Position numbers and translations under genes: made by a program. From positions 1 to 64,000 of the forward strand of contig SXSU01000112.1 of assembly GCA_005793345.1 (NCBI GenBank): a stretch of 64,000 nt of DNA. Direction: 5' to 3'. The notes beneath the pieces were generated by a model that saw nothing but the letters and a program-made list of their open reading frames with translations, searched no databases and was not told where the DNA came from. Source of the DNA: Bdellovibrionales bacterium. GTDB lineage: Bacteria; Bdellovibrionota; Bdellovibrionia; Bdellovibrionales; Bdellovibrionaceae. The number at the start of each line of letters is the position of its first letter. Positions within the stretch are counted from its first letter, which is position 1. This document shows positions 53,534-61,838 of the stretch, piece after piece.

Positions 53534-55567
53534 TCATTCTTTTACTTTGACATATTTTTTATGAGATTTTCTATTTATTTTTGACAAGCTAGATTTTAAT
53601 TTTATAGGTATTTTATATAATTCTTCAAGCTCTGTCTGAAATCCACTAGATAATATTGGAAATCGACACCATGTTTTTGGATCCAAGCTTTCATCATCTA
53701 AATGAAACGAAGGAGCATAACGTTCTCTTTTCCATTGGTTGCGCGCCCAAAGTTTAAAAAATTTTGAAATCCACTTTTTTAAATCTTCATGGCTGTATTT
53801 ATCTTCAAGTAGATAATAAATTTCAATCGGACTTCTCTTATCTCGAATAGCATATTTTTCAATGATATTTAATACTGAATAAGGCATCAGATCTTGCTCG
53901 TCGGTTTGACTTGAAAATTGTGGTCGCAACTCAGCAGTTGGCGGCTGCTCTAATACTAATTTTAAACTTTTTATTCGATCACTCATTTGATGACACCAAG
54001 AAATTAAAAATTCTTTATCAATTCCACCAAGGGGAGCTAGTCCACCACAAGTATCACCATCCATTGTTGCATATCCAACTGCTGCTTCAGAACGATTACT
54101 TGTTGTAATAAGCAACGAGTTTTTTAAATTAGCAAGCATCCATACACTCGGCCCTCGAGCCCTTGCTTGAATATTTTGTAAAATTACATCGTGATCTTTC
54201 CAATTTAATTTTACCAGAAGTGGCTCCTCTACAATTTTAATATAGCTATCTACTAACTCATCAACACTCCAATGATAAAAAGTAACTCCAAGTTCCTTTG
54301 CTAATTTCTCTGCAGCATTGTAAGTAGTTTCAGATGAGTTTTTGGTCGATTGATAAACACAAAATACATGATTCTTTATATCGAACTTTGATTTTCCATT
54401 CTTGATGTTCTGATTATTTATAATTGGTAAAATTTTTCTTTGAAACTCTTCAGGTGATAATTCTTGTTTTGCCCATTCAAAAGATTTTTCAGCAAGTATA
54501 GCACAGACTGAAGAATCAATTCCTCCGCTCAGAGAAATGACAAATCCATGCAAGCCACTTTTCCTTAAAAAATCAAACAAACCTAATGAAACCGCTTTAG
54601 AAAACTCTTCAAAACGAGTTAGTTCATGAGTTGGTATCTGATTAATCTTTGCAGTTTTAATCTTCGACCATTTAAAATTTACTTTTACTAAGTTTTTAGT
54701 TTGAAACTCAAGTTGTGGCTGATAACTAATTGTTTTCATTCTTGGCAATGTTGCTCGACCCAATTCAACTTCACTAATAGTTAAATTATAATCGGCAAAA
54801 CTAAATCGTGGACCTTCGGCAATAAACTCTCCATTTTGTGCAATAAGAGTTCCTCCATCATAAATAATTCTTCCACTTTCATTTCCAACTAAATTACTAT
54901 ATATATAGATAACATTAAAAGCCCTTGATCCTTCACTGACAAAATTTTTGCGAATTTGATGTTTACCAAACGCAAAATGGGAGGCTGATGGGTTTAAAAT
55001 TATTTCGACCCCTCGACGAGCTAAATCACTTCCTGGTCTATGGGTGCCCCAAGCCTCTTCACAAATCTCGAATCCTATTTTTACATGATCCACTTCAAAA
55101 TAAATATCACCAATTGGAATACTAATATTTTCATATTCAAATTTATCCACAACATTATGTGGCCACGGTTTAAACCATCTCTGCTCATAATGCACCCCAT
55201 CGCCAGCCAATGCTTTTTTTGCGACTAAACCAATAATTTTTTGATCAACAACAACAGCAACACAATTATATAAACAACTTCGATGTAATATAGGAATTCC
55301 AAACCCTACAAATTTTTTATTTGTAAAGGGTAATAATTTTTTTAACATTCTCCAAGATTCTTCTATTACAAATAAATTAAAAAATGCGTCTTCACACCCA
55401 TAGCCACTTATCGATAACTCTGGAAGACATATAATATCGAGATGTGCTTGTTCCGCCTTTTTTAAAATACTTTTAATACGTTCAAAATTACCCACCCAGT
55501 CCAACGGTGTTTGATTTAGTGTACTTCCTGCAACTTTTAATTTGTGGATAAAATTTTTATGAATCAT
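53534..55567 (-). CDS. nadE: glutamine-dependent NAD+ synthetase
   Basis: The protein has 677 residues, the long glutamine-dependent form. The N-terminal amidase of the nitrilase fold has CLPELSISGYG (Glu), K in AKKALAGDG and C in GFEICEEAWG. The C-terminal synthetase has the P-loop ISLSGGIDSSVCA and TTSNRSEAAVGY. It makes NAD+ from deamido-NAD+ using glutamine as ammonia donor. It stands alone. Its product is also the substrate of the hydrogenase next door, a plausible but unproven link. Confidence 0.96.
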   Translation of the reverse strand: MIHKNFIHKLKVAGSTLNQTPLDWVGNFERIKSILKKAEQAHLDIICLPELSISGYGCEDAFFNLFVIEESWRMLKKLLPFTNKKFVGFGIPILHRSCLYNCVAVVVDQKIIGLVAKKALAGDGVHYEQRWFKPWPHNVVDKFEYENISIPIGDIYFEVDHVKIGFEICEEAWGTHRPGSDLARRGVEIILNPSASHFAFGKHQIRKNFVSEGSRAFNVIYIYSNLVGNESGRIIYDGGTLIAQNGEFIAEGPRFSFADYNLTISEVELGRATLPRMKTISYQPQLEFQTKNLVKVNFKWSKIKTAKINQIPTHELTRFEEFSKAVSLGLFDFLRKSGLHGFVISLSGGIDSSVCAILAEKSFEWAKQELSPEEFQRKILPIINNQNIKNGKSKFDIKNHVFCVYQSTKNSSETTYNAAEKLAKELGVTFYHWSVDELVDSYIKIVEEPLLVKLNWKDHDVILQNIQARARGPSVWMLANLKNSLLITTSNRSEAAVGYATMDGDTCGGLAPLGGIDKEFLISWCHQMSDRIKSLKLVLEQPPTAELRPQFSSQTDEQDLMPYSVLNIIEKYAIRDKRSPIEIYYLLEDKYSHEDLKKWISKFFKLWARNQWKRERYAPSFHLDDESLDPKTWCRFPILSSGFQTELEELYKIPIKLKSSLSKINRKSHKKYVKVKE

Positions 55568-55854
55568 AATTACCTTAATTAGCGTGCAAAAATATAGTAT
55601 TTCATGTTAATAATTGGTATCATCATGCAAATGATCAGTCTTAATCACGAACCTTAGTTTTAATAATACACTTAATCATAGCATAATGTGTATTCATTTT
55701 TATATTTCCCATTGGCCTCTGGTTACTTGTTACAATCTGTTGGCTTCACGAAGATGAGAAACCTTATCTTCCATTTTTTTTTCTTATTTGAATTCATTTT
55801 ATAAATTGGTTTTTATTAACAACAAATATTATGTAACAAGTTTATCTCTAGGTT

Positions 55855-55994
55855 ATTATGAAAATACAAACTTTAGTTTGGATTTTCATAATACGGGGTG
55901 ATTGAAAATCGCCCCCAACAAACAAGAGAATAACTGCTCGTGATTATGTCTGATAAAATCGCGAAGCAATCAGACTTAATCATGAGCAGTTATT
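55855..55994. repeat. three-hairpin dispersed repeat, full copy (first of tandem pair)
   Basis: All three hairpins are present; hairpin B reads GGGGTGATT/AATCGCCCC with one T-G pair. It shares its last three bases with the next copy, so two units are arranged head to tail. The gap 55568-55854 before it shows only a short hairpin-C trace near 55630 and no gene. Confidence 0.9.
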
Positions 55995-56135
55995 ATGAAA
56001 ATACAAACGTAAGTTTGGGTTTTCATAATAAGGGGTGATTCAAAAATCACCCCAAATAAACAAGAAAATAACTGCTTATGATTATGTTTGATATAATCAG
56101 CGCAAGCTGATCAGACTTAATCATTAGCAGTTATT
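55992..56135. repeat. three-hairpin dispersed repeat, full copy (second of tandem pair)
   Basis: Hairpin A has ACG/AAG centre changes, hairpin B is perfect (GGGGTGATT/AATCACCCC), and the loop of hairpin C is rebuilt as ATCAGC-GCAA-GCTGAT, a GNRA-type loop on a longer stem. It is the rightmost copy in the window, just before the parA region. Confidence 0.9.
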
Positions 56136-56238
56136 CAAACTTTTTTGTTAAGCCTTAACTTCGCATTTATTACTCGGCACTAGACAAAACCCCTAACGCA
56201 AGACAAAACTACATTATACTATTGTCAAGTCAGTCCTT

Positions 56239-56284
56239 TAAATTTACGTTTTAAATAGAAGTAGATGATATAATCGTAAATTTA
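56239..56284 (+). promoter_or_regulatory. parA promoter straddled by inverted repeat
   Basis: TATAAT lies at 56269-56274. The arms TAAATTTACG (56239-56248) and CGTAAATTTA (56275-56284) are perfect inverted copies around it. GTGAGGA is the ribosome site before the ATG at 56304. This layout fits autorepression by the HTH-ParA protein. Confidence 0.65.
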
Positions 56285-56303
56285 CATTACGTGAGGATTT
56301 AAA

Positions 56304-57275
56304 ATGAGTGAACTTGTTCAGCCAGCAAAATATTTTCTTAATCAAAACGAGATCGCGCAACTTCTCGGCATTTCGCCTCAAGCTGTATCTATTGCGGCAA
56401 AGCAACGAGGGATTGATTCTTTCAAAGATGGCAATAAAGCAGCCTATAACCCAAGCGATGTTCGAAGTTACTTAGAGTCACGAGGAGTGAAATATCCTCA
56501 ACGTGTGATTGCATTTCAAATGCTTAAAGGTGGATCTACAAAAACCTCGACAGCCTTTAATCTGGCTGTTCGCTTGAATCAATATGGCGCAAAAGTTTTA
56601 TGTGTTGATTTAGATCCACAAGGAAATCTAACTGATAGCTTTTGTTATGATGTCACAAATGAACCTGTTTTTTTTCACGTCGCAAATGGAGAGTGTTCAC
56701 TAAATGATGCTATTATAAATGTGAGTGATAGTTTAGATTTAATACCATCAGATTTTGAAAACTCTACTCTTGATTTTTTAATAACAAGCAAGAATAGAGA
56801 TCTTCGAAATTTTATTGCAAATATTATTGATCCCGTGAAATCACGTTATGACTTTGTCATTATAGATTGTAACCCTTCACTCTCACCTTTAAATATAAGT
56901 ATAGCTTTAGCTTCGGATCAAATTTTAATTCCTGTCAATCCTGATAAATATTCTGCAAAAGGATTAAAGAAAACTATCGAAGAACTGACTCGTATTGGAA
57001 AAGAATTTAAACACACATTTGATTATAATTTATTATTTACATTATATGATGGTCGCGAAGCTACTTCACAAAAGTATTTAATTGAGTATGGTACACATTA
57101 TCGAGATAGATTGCTATCTACTGTAATTAAGAAAAACGCTGATGTCAAAAATGCTATCGATCAAAAAAAGACTATTTTTGATTTTAAAAAGGCGGCTGCA
57201 AGAGAAGATTTTGATTTACTTGCACAAGATATGCTTGGAATTCGTAACATTGGAAAAAAAGAGGGACGAGCTTAA
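56304..57275 (+). CDS. ParA-family ATPase with N-terminal HTH
   Basis: The protein has 323 residues. Residues 11-57 form a HTH (LNQNEIAQLLGISPQAVSIA), then the deviant Walker A KGGSTKTST (K75, K80), VDLDPQGN and the later FVIIDCNPSLSPL complete the ParA motifs. HTH-ParA proteins of type Ia plasmids partition DNA and repress their own promoter. The promoter here is flanked by an inverted repeat. The next gene starts 17 bp downstream. Confidence 0.9.
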   Translation: MSELVQPAKYFLNQNEIAQLLGISPQAVSIAAKQRGIDSFKDGNKAAYNPSDVRSYLESRGVKYPQRVIAFQMLKGGSTKTSTAFNLAVRLNQYGAKVLCVDLDPQGNLTDSFCYDVTNEPVFFHVANGECSLNDAIINVSDSLDLIPSDFENSTLDFLITSKNRDLRNFIANIIDPVKSRYDFVIIDCNPSLSPLNISIALASDQILIPVNPDKYSAKGLKKTIEELTRIGKEFKHTFDYNLLFTLYDGREATSQKYLIEYGTHYRDRLLSTVIKKNADVKNAIDQKKTIFDFKKAAAREDFDLLAQDMLGIRNIGKKEGRA

Positions 57276-57304
57276 TTTAAATAATTGAGCCTGTGATTAT
57301 TACT

Positions 57305-58912
57305 ATGCCAAGTTTAGATGAACTTTTAAATAAAGCTCAAAAGCAGAATAAACCTGCCGAGCAAAAAAAGTTTTCAAGGGGTAATCGACCTGATACTCTA
57401 ATGAATGCATCAATTGATGAGTCTGTTAAAACTCAGCAAATAGTCACTCCTGCGCCTATTTCAGAAAATGCTCCTCAAACTGTTAAAACCAAGAAGGTCC
57501 AGGATAAAGTCAGCACTCAACCAGTAAAAGAAAGTTCTTTGCTAGAGCAAAAACTAATTGTTTCTCAATCAAATTCAGAATCTATAAATTTAAATTCACC
57601 AAATAAAACTGATGTCGAAACTATAGTTGAAATACAAGCTACGCAAAATTCATCTTATAACAGCATTAAAGACTCTCTGTTGACTCAGAATGAGAGCTCC
57701 CATGATGCTTCACCTGTTTTCAACCTTGAGGCTTTAAATGAGTTAAAAAATCAAGCAAGCACTAATTCTAGAGAAAACCTAGAGATAATCGAGAGAAAAT
57801 CTAGAGAATTAAACCTAGAGAAAGGTGACTTCTCTAGGTATTCTCTAGAGAATACCCAGAGAATACCTAGAGAAATTGACGATATACCTAGAGAAAACCT
57901 AGATTTTCTCCAGGTTAAACCTAGAGATATACCTAGAGAATACCTAGAGAAATCCGAGAGAAAAAATAGTGAATCTGGAGTTAAAAAATATTCGATTTCA
58001 CACTTAGTAGGGTTACAAAAAAAAGTTTTATTTTCATTATTCCAATTGTGCCGAAACAACAACGCAAATTTTACCAAAGATATTTCTGGAGGTGAGTTAG
58101 CACTTATCTGTGAAACAAGTATGTACAATGCTCAAAATGCAGTTAAAGAACTTATCAAAAAGCATCTTTTGTTTAGAAGAGAATTTAAAGCTGGAAGGGG
58201 AGGATATACAAAATATGAAATTGATCAAGATACGTATTTAGAGATCTTTGAATATCTAAAAGCGAATGATCCAATTCTAGAGAAAACCCAGAGAAAACCT
58301 AGAGAACAATCTAGAGAAAACCTAGAGAAAGTGCCCTCTAGTAAGTTAGTAAGTAATAATAATACTAACTTTCTAACTAGGGAGGAAGAACCAATTTTAC
58401 AAAATTCAAGTTTTGATGTTTCTTCGATCGATGTTTCACGACTTGGCCAATACGGTATTACTCGTAAACAAATTCAAGATATTCAAAATCAAAAATTAAT
58501 TTTTACAACTTTTCAACTCCAAGATTTCGTCGAGCGTTTTGAAGTCTATGCCTCAGATCCAAAAAATATTTCTGGCATTCGAAGTGTACCCGGTATGTTT
58601 GTGAAAATGGCTCAACTGGCTGCAGATGGAAAAGATCCACTCATCGGAGTTGAAACTGAGACCGATCGTTTAATTCGAGAACAACTTGAACGCATAAAAA
58701 AACAAAGAGAAGATCGCTTAGAAAAAGAAAATGAATTGCGTGAATTAGAGTTTGAAACTTGGGTTGAATTACTTGATGAAAATGAACGCGATCAACTAGT
58801 GCCGCCTAATGGAATTCTCAAAGCGGGAAGTCAATCTCAAAAGATTATGTTAAAAAATCATTTCATCGAAATGGTTTGGCCAAAGGTTAAAAACTCCCTT
58901 GGAAAAAATTAA
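57305..58912 (+). CDS. winged-helix replication/partition-type protein with iteron-like motifs in its gene
   Basis: The ATG at 57305 or the GTG at 57293 may be the start (535 or 539 residues). A long low-complexity N-terminus is followed by a repetitive charged region (REN/REYLE, REIPRE) at about residues 155-220. A winged-helix fold comes next (LQKKVLFSLFQLCRNNN... GGELALICETSMYNAQNAVKELIKKHLLFRREF) and then a charged C-terminus. The winged helix and the place after parA suggest a Rep- or ParB-like DNA-binding protein. The encoded repeat corresponds to CTAGAG motifs in the DNA, probably a binding array. Confidence 0.7.
   Translation: MPSLDELLNKAQKQNKPAEQKKFSRGNRPDTLMNASIDESVKTQQIVTPAPISENAPQTVKTKKVQDKVSTQPVKESSLLEQKLIVSQSNSESINLNSPNKTDVETIVEIQATQNSSYNSIKDSLLTQNESSHDASPVFNLEALNELKNQASTNSRENLEIIERKSRELNLEKGDFSRYSLENTQRIPREIDDIPRENLDFLQVKPRDIPREYLEKSERKNSESGVKKYSISHLVGLQKKVLFSLFQLCRNNNANFTKDISGGELALICETSMYNAQNAVKELIKKHLLFRREFKAGRGGYTKYEIDQDTYLEIFEYLKANDPILEKTQRKPREQSRENLEKVPSSKLVSNNNTNFLTREEEPILQNSSFDVSSIDVSRLGQYGITRKQIQDIQNQKLIFTTFQLQDFVERFEVYASDPKNISGIRSVPGMFVKMAQLAADGKDPLIGVETETDRLIREQLERIKKQREDRLEKENELRELEFETWVELLDENERDQLVPPNGILKAGSQSQKIMLKNHFIEMVWPKVKNSLGKN
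57768..58341. repeat. CTAGAG motif arrays inside the coding sequence (candidate iterons)
   Basis: CTAGAG occurs at 57768, 57779, 57801, 57815, 57845, 57867, 57888, 57921, 57933 and 57944, with reverse copies at 57832 and 57843 and near-matches at 57790, 57856 and 57899. A second group lies at 58277, 58299, 58311 and 58322 with a reverse copy at 58336. Many spacings are near 11 or 22 bp, one or two helical turns. TTCTCTAGAGAA (57841-57852) is a perfect palindrome. Confidence 0.7.
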
Positions 58913-58948
58913 ATACCTGAATATTAATTAAGCTTAGATCACTCCGTA

Positions 58949-59458
58949 CTATGAAGTAGAGTGTAATGTTTGGAGTTTATCCATTGCACTTTTAAGCCAA
59001 TTATCAGTAGCAAATTTTTGATGTTGACTGAGATATTGTTTATACAATGCAAGCTGCGCCACTGGAATTTTATAATGTCCACCAGTAGTTCTTGAAGCTC
59101 GAATGATACCTTTAGCACAATCCCTGGTTATTGTACGCGGGGAAATACCAACAAATTTAGCAAACTGAGTAGGGGATAGGTTTTGTGTTGCCTGTTGGAC
59201 GCTTGCTTTAGTTTGCGAAGCCTTTGGAAGATAAATTCGTGCATCAGTTTTATCTTTAATTATTTTCTGTGCCTTAAGCCAAGCTTCTGCGACACGTACA
59301 CCAATTTTTGTAACATAATTTTTGTTAAGAAGATTATTACTTGGAATTTCTTCAATTAATGAAATACCCAAGTCGGGGACAGAGATAGTGATAAAATTTA
59401 AATGTTTTCGAATTACAATAGGGTAGTCAAAAGGAGAAGTATTTTTAATACTAGCCAT
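58949..59458 (-). CDS. HTH protein with HicB-like N-terminal part
   Basis: The protein has 169 residues. Residues 10-75 (YPIVIRKHLNFITISVPDLG...VAEAWLKAQKII) resemble the HicB antitoxin-type fold. The C-terminal HTH is LSPTQFAKFVGISPRTITR, then CAKGIIRASRTTGGHYKIP, of the excisionase/MerR type. No HicA toxin gene is beside it. It is convergent to the winged-helix gene. A regulator of the accessory module is the likely role. Confidence 0.7.
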   Translation of the reverse strand: MASIKNTSPFDYPIVIRKHLNFITISVPDLGISLIEEIPSNNLLNKNYVTKIGVRVAEAWLKAQKIIKDKTDARIYLPKASQTKASVQQATQNLSPTQFAKFVGISPRTITRDCAKGIIRASRTTGGHYKIPVAQLALYKQYLSQHQKFATDNWLKSAMDKLQTLHSTS

Positions 59459-59552
59459 TTTATTCTCATTTCTAAAAGTTTATCTTAGATAAATATCTAA
59501 AATTCATAGTGGAGACTTCGTAGTCTAAAAGTAAACAAAAATGAAACATAAT

Positions 59553-59578
59553 TTAAATCCAAATTCATTTGGATTTAA
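59553..59578. promoter_or_regulatory. 26-bp near-perfect palindrome
   Basis: TTAAATCCAAAT and ATTTGGATTTAA form 12-bp perfect arms around TC. It lies about 95 bp upstream of the HTH gene start (58949-59458). It could be the operator of that gene or a DNA site for another HTH protein of the module. Confidence 0.5.
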
Positions 59579-59743
59579 TGAATTCAATTTAAAATAAAAT
59601 TACAAAACGTAATTTATTTATAGAGAGTACAGCTAGTTAATGGATGAGAGTCAATTTAAAAAAACTATAGTGAGTTATTTTTGTAATAGAAAACATGCCA
59701 AACAAGCCAACTAAGAATTAAATTTAGACTTGGATAGAATCCG

Positions 59744-59814
59744 CACAATATAAGAAATATTGTGTGATAAAATTTCTATTGACAATTTAAATCATATATG
59801 ACAGTATATATCAT
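59744..59814 (+). promoter_or_regulatory. candidate promoter and operator of the TumE/TumA pair
   Basis: CACAATAT/ATATTGTG are 8-bp arms (59744-59764). TTGACA (59779-59784) is a good -35 box and TATATA (59805-59810) a possible -10, though the 20-bp spacing is long. The GTG start lies right after it, so the mRNA may be leaderless. The rest of the gap 59459-59743 has no gene. Confidence 0.4.
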
Positions 59815-60141
59815 GTGAAGGCAACAAGAATTACCTACAAAAAACTTAGCTTTTTACTCGATTCCGGCGAGGACCTTTTTATCATTATTGATATATTTAA
59901 GATTCCACCGCCAGAAGATCTAAAGTTCCCTGATGGGTATAAGTTCAGTTTTGTAGCATTCACTAAAAAAAATACTTTGGATCAAGTTAGGCTTGATTGT
60001 CACCCACCTAAAAAACCACATTTTCACGAGGGTGAAAAAGAGTTTGAATTTGAGTGGACTGGAATTGATGCAGCACTCGATCTTTTTTGGAAAAAAGTTG
60101 AGAAAAAATTCGGGAAACTTCATCCGAAAAAAGGAGGATGA
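59815..60141 (+). CDS. TumE-like toxin (DUF6516 type)
   Basis: The protein has 108 residues. It resembles the short TumE/DUF6516 toxin family: an N-terminal strand pair, PDGYKFSFVAF, then LDCHPPKKPHFHEGEKEFEF, with the paired His and basic residues usual in the family. The start is GTG with no obvious Shine-Dalgarno. The antitoxin-like gene follows 6 bp downstream. Toxin activity is inferred from family and pairing. Confidence 0.7.
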   Translation: MKATRITYKKLSFLLDSGEDLFIIIDIFKIPPPEDLKFPDGYKFSFVAFTKKNTLDQVRLDCHPPKKPHFHEGEKEFEFEWTGIDAALDLFWKKVEKKFGKLHPKKGG

Positions 60142-60147
60142 TTAAAT

Positions 60148-60540
60148 ATGAAAACACTTACTCTTTGTTATAGAAATTACGATAAAGAAATTCTACTTGA
60201 TACAGTTAAAGAGGCAATCAAAGGAAAATCTAAAGCAGAAGATGATGTAATATATTTTAATGATCTGGCTGCTATGTATAAATTCATGAGCCCTGCAAGA
60301 GCAGAACTTCTTTCCGTTATTAAAAACCTAAAACCAAAATCAATCTATGATCTCTCTCAAAAAATCCATAAAGATCAAGGATACATCTCAAAAGAAATTA
60401 AATTTTTAAACAGACTCGGTGTAATTGATTTAGTACTAGATGAAACAGGATCTCGCCAGAAACTAATCCCTGTTGTTAAATTTGATAGAGTCATTTTTGA
60501 TGTCGGTATTAATGATGTGGCGAAAGCATCATCGGAATAG
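60148..60540 (+). CDS. TumA-like HTH antitoxin
   Basis: The protein has 130 residues. Its centre is a winged helix (SPARAELLSVIKNLKPKSIYD, LSQKIHKDQGYISKEIKFLNRLGVIDL) of the HVO_A0114/MarR-like type used by TumA antitoxins. GGAGGATG precedes the ATG. It probably binds the toxin and represses the shared promoter. Confidence 0.75.
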   Translation: MKTLTLCYRNYDKEILLDTVKEAIKGKSKAEDDVIYFNDLAAMYKFMSPARAELLSVIKNLKPKSIYDLSQKIHKDQGYISKEIKFLNRLGVIDLVLDETGSRQKLIPVVKFDRVIFDVGINDVAKASSE

Positions 60541-60575
60541 AATTTTATTCCTAATTTTAAATTCACTATTTGCAA

Positions 60576-60616
60576 AATACACATAAACTAATCTTGCCAA
60601 CAATTGGACTCCTTGA
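60576..60616 (+). pseudogene. coding fragment repeated at 63374
   Basis: The 41 bp match 63374-63414 at 33 positions and encode NTHKLILPTIGLL versus NTHKLTLPAVGLH. Most differences fall in third codon positions or are conservative. Both are relics of one gene family placed 3' of gene pairs. Confidence 0.4.
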
Positions 60617-60767
60617 TTGTAGGCATAAGACCCAATGAGATAATTAATCACTTTTTATAAACGAGTGACTAAAGTGGATACTGAAAAGCCTTTTCCTGAT
60701 TTTTATAAAGTGAACCGAAACGGTGAAAGTAGCGGAATTTTAAAAATAGAATTAAGTCTCTAAGGGT

Positions 60768-60893
60768 ATGAGTCAGGAGCAATTTGCAAGACTAGTTAAC
60801 GTGGGTTTGCACCAAATTGCTAAATATGAATATGAAGGATTTAATAATATCAATTGTGAGAACTTAAAAAAATTCTCTCTAAAATTAATTTAA
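60768..60893 (+). pseudogene. XRE-type HTH remnant
   Basis: One frame gives 41 residues, MSQEQFARLVNVGLHQIAKY, then EYEGFNNINCENLKKFSLKL, an XRE-like HTH. The expected upstream helix (RIKSLR) is present in another frame at about 60740-60765, so a frameshift separates the two halves. The gene is probably dead. The gap 60541-60920 contains no other gene. Confidence 0.45.
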
Positions 60894-60920
60894 ATCTAGA
60901 GGTTGAAGAAAAAGCTGTAG

Positions 60921-61838
60921 GTGAGTAAGATTTTATGTATGACATCTTCAATGATAATTATACCAACTACCCAGCAAGATCCTGAAAAAGTTCATACAGA
61001 TAATATTCAAGTTTTTTCATTTTTGAATCAGCCGTCTATTTCAATAGGATCAAAAGAGAATTACGAGAGAATTCTTCGTGATTTTTTCTCATTTTATAAA
61101 GGTATCGATATCAAATCAGTGAGGACAGCGCACATCACACTTTATTTAAAAAATTTAAAAGTTGCAGCTTCAACAAAGAATTTGCACTTGAGAGTGATTG
61201 GAGCTTTCTTTAACTTTATAGAAAAAACAAAATATATTTTAGAAAATCCCGTAAAGCCACTTAAACAAGAACGAACACCAGAAAAATTGCAGTTTAAGAT
61301 TCTTCACCGAGATCAAATTGATCGAATGATCGAGTTAGAGAATGTTAATCAAAAAAAACTTTTACTAAAAATACTTTATTTTACAGGACTTCGAATTTCA
61401 GAAGCGATTTCATTAAAAGTAAAATCTTTTCGTATTTCTGAAATTGGAGATGGAGCCTACATGACAGTTGTTGGGAAAGGTGTAAAGGTGAGAACTATAT
61501 TTATACCTGAAGGTTTTTTTAATGAAGTGAAACTATATATAAAAGAAAATTGCAATGAAGATGGCTATTTATTTTTTGATATTGAATACAATAAACCAAT
61601 TAGTCGTTTTCAAGCTTTGCGTATTATAAAATCGGCCGCAAAAAAAGCAAAAGTAAATCCAATACCAAGCCCTCATTGGTTTCGTCATACTAATGCAACC
61701 CATTCTTTAGAGATGGGTGCTCCTATCCATGTTGTTCAGGCAACTCTTGGGCATTCATCAATCACTACAACAGGAAAATATTTGCATGCTGCTAAAAATG
61801 AATCGAATGTTGAGTATTTGATGAAAAAAATAAAATAA
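60921..61838 (+). CDS. tyrosine recombinase/integrase (XerC/D type)
   Basis: The protein has 305 residues (GTG start; ATG 60939 is an alternative). The core-binding domain (SKENYERILRDFFSFYKGID...) precedes the catalytic domain. R158 (TGLRISE), K187 (VGKGVKVR), H252 and R255 (HWFRHT), H278 (LGHSSI) and Y287 (GKYLHA) form the full catalytic set, so it should be active. It may mobilise or resolve the accessory module. No tRNA or clear attachment site was found next to it. Confidence 0.9.
   Translation: MSKILCMTSSMIIIPTTQQDPEKVHTDNIQVFSFLNQPSISIGSKENYERILRDFFSFYKGIDIKSVRTAHITLYLKNLKVAASTKNLHLRVIGAFFNFIEKTKYILENPVKPLKQERTPEKLQFKILHRDQIDRMIELENVNQKKLLLKILYFTGLRISEAISLKVKSFRISEIGDGAYMTVVGKGVKVRTIFIPEGFFNEVKLYIKENCNEDGYLFFDIEYNKPISRFQALRIIKSAAKKAKVNPIPSPHWFRHTNATHSLEMGAPIHVVQATLGHSSITTTGKYLHAAKNESNVEYLMKKIK

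Noticed and set aside
55855-56135. CRISPR or tandem repeat array
   Set aside because: Only two units of about 140 bp abut, and each is internally a series of hairpins that occurs alone elsewhere.
57768-58341. CRISPR-like array of short repeats
   Set aside because: The repeated unit is only 6-12 bp, spacers are a few bases long, and everything lies within one open reading frame. Helical phasing fits iterons better.
60921-61838. tRNA-based attachment site for the recombinase
   Set aside because: No tRNA cloverleaf was seen on either side, and no perfect direct repeats flank the gene.
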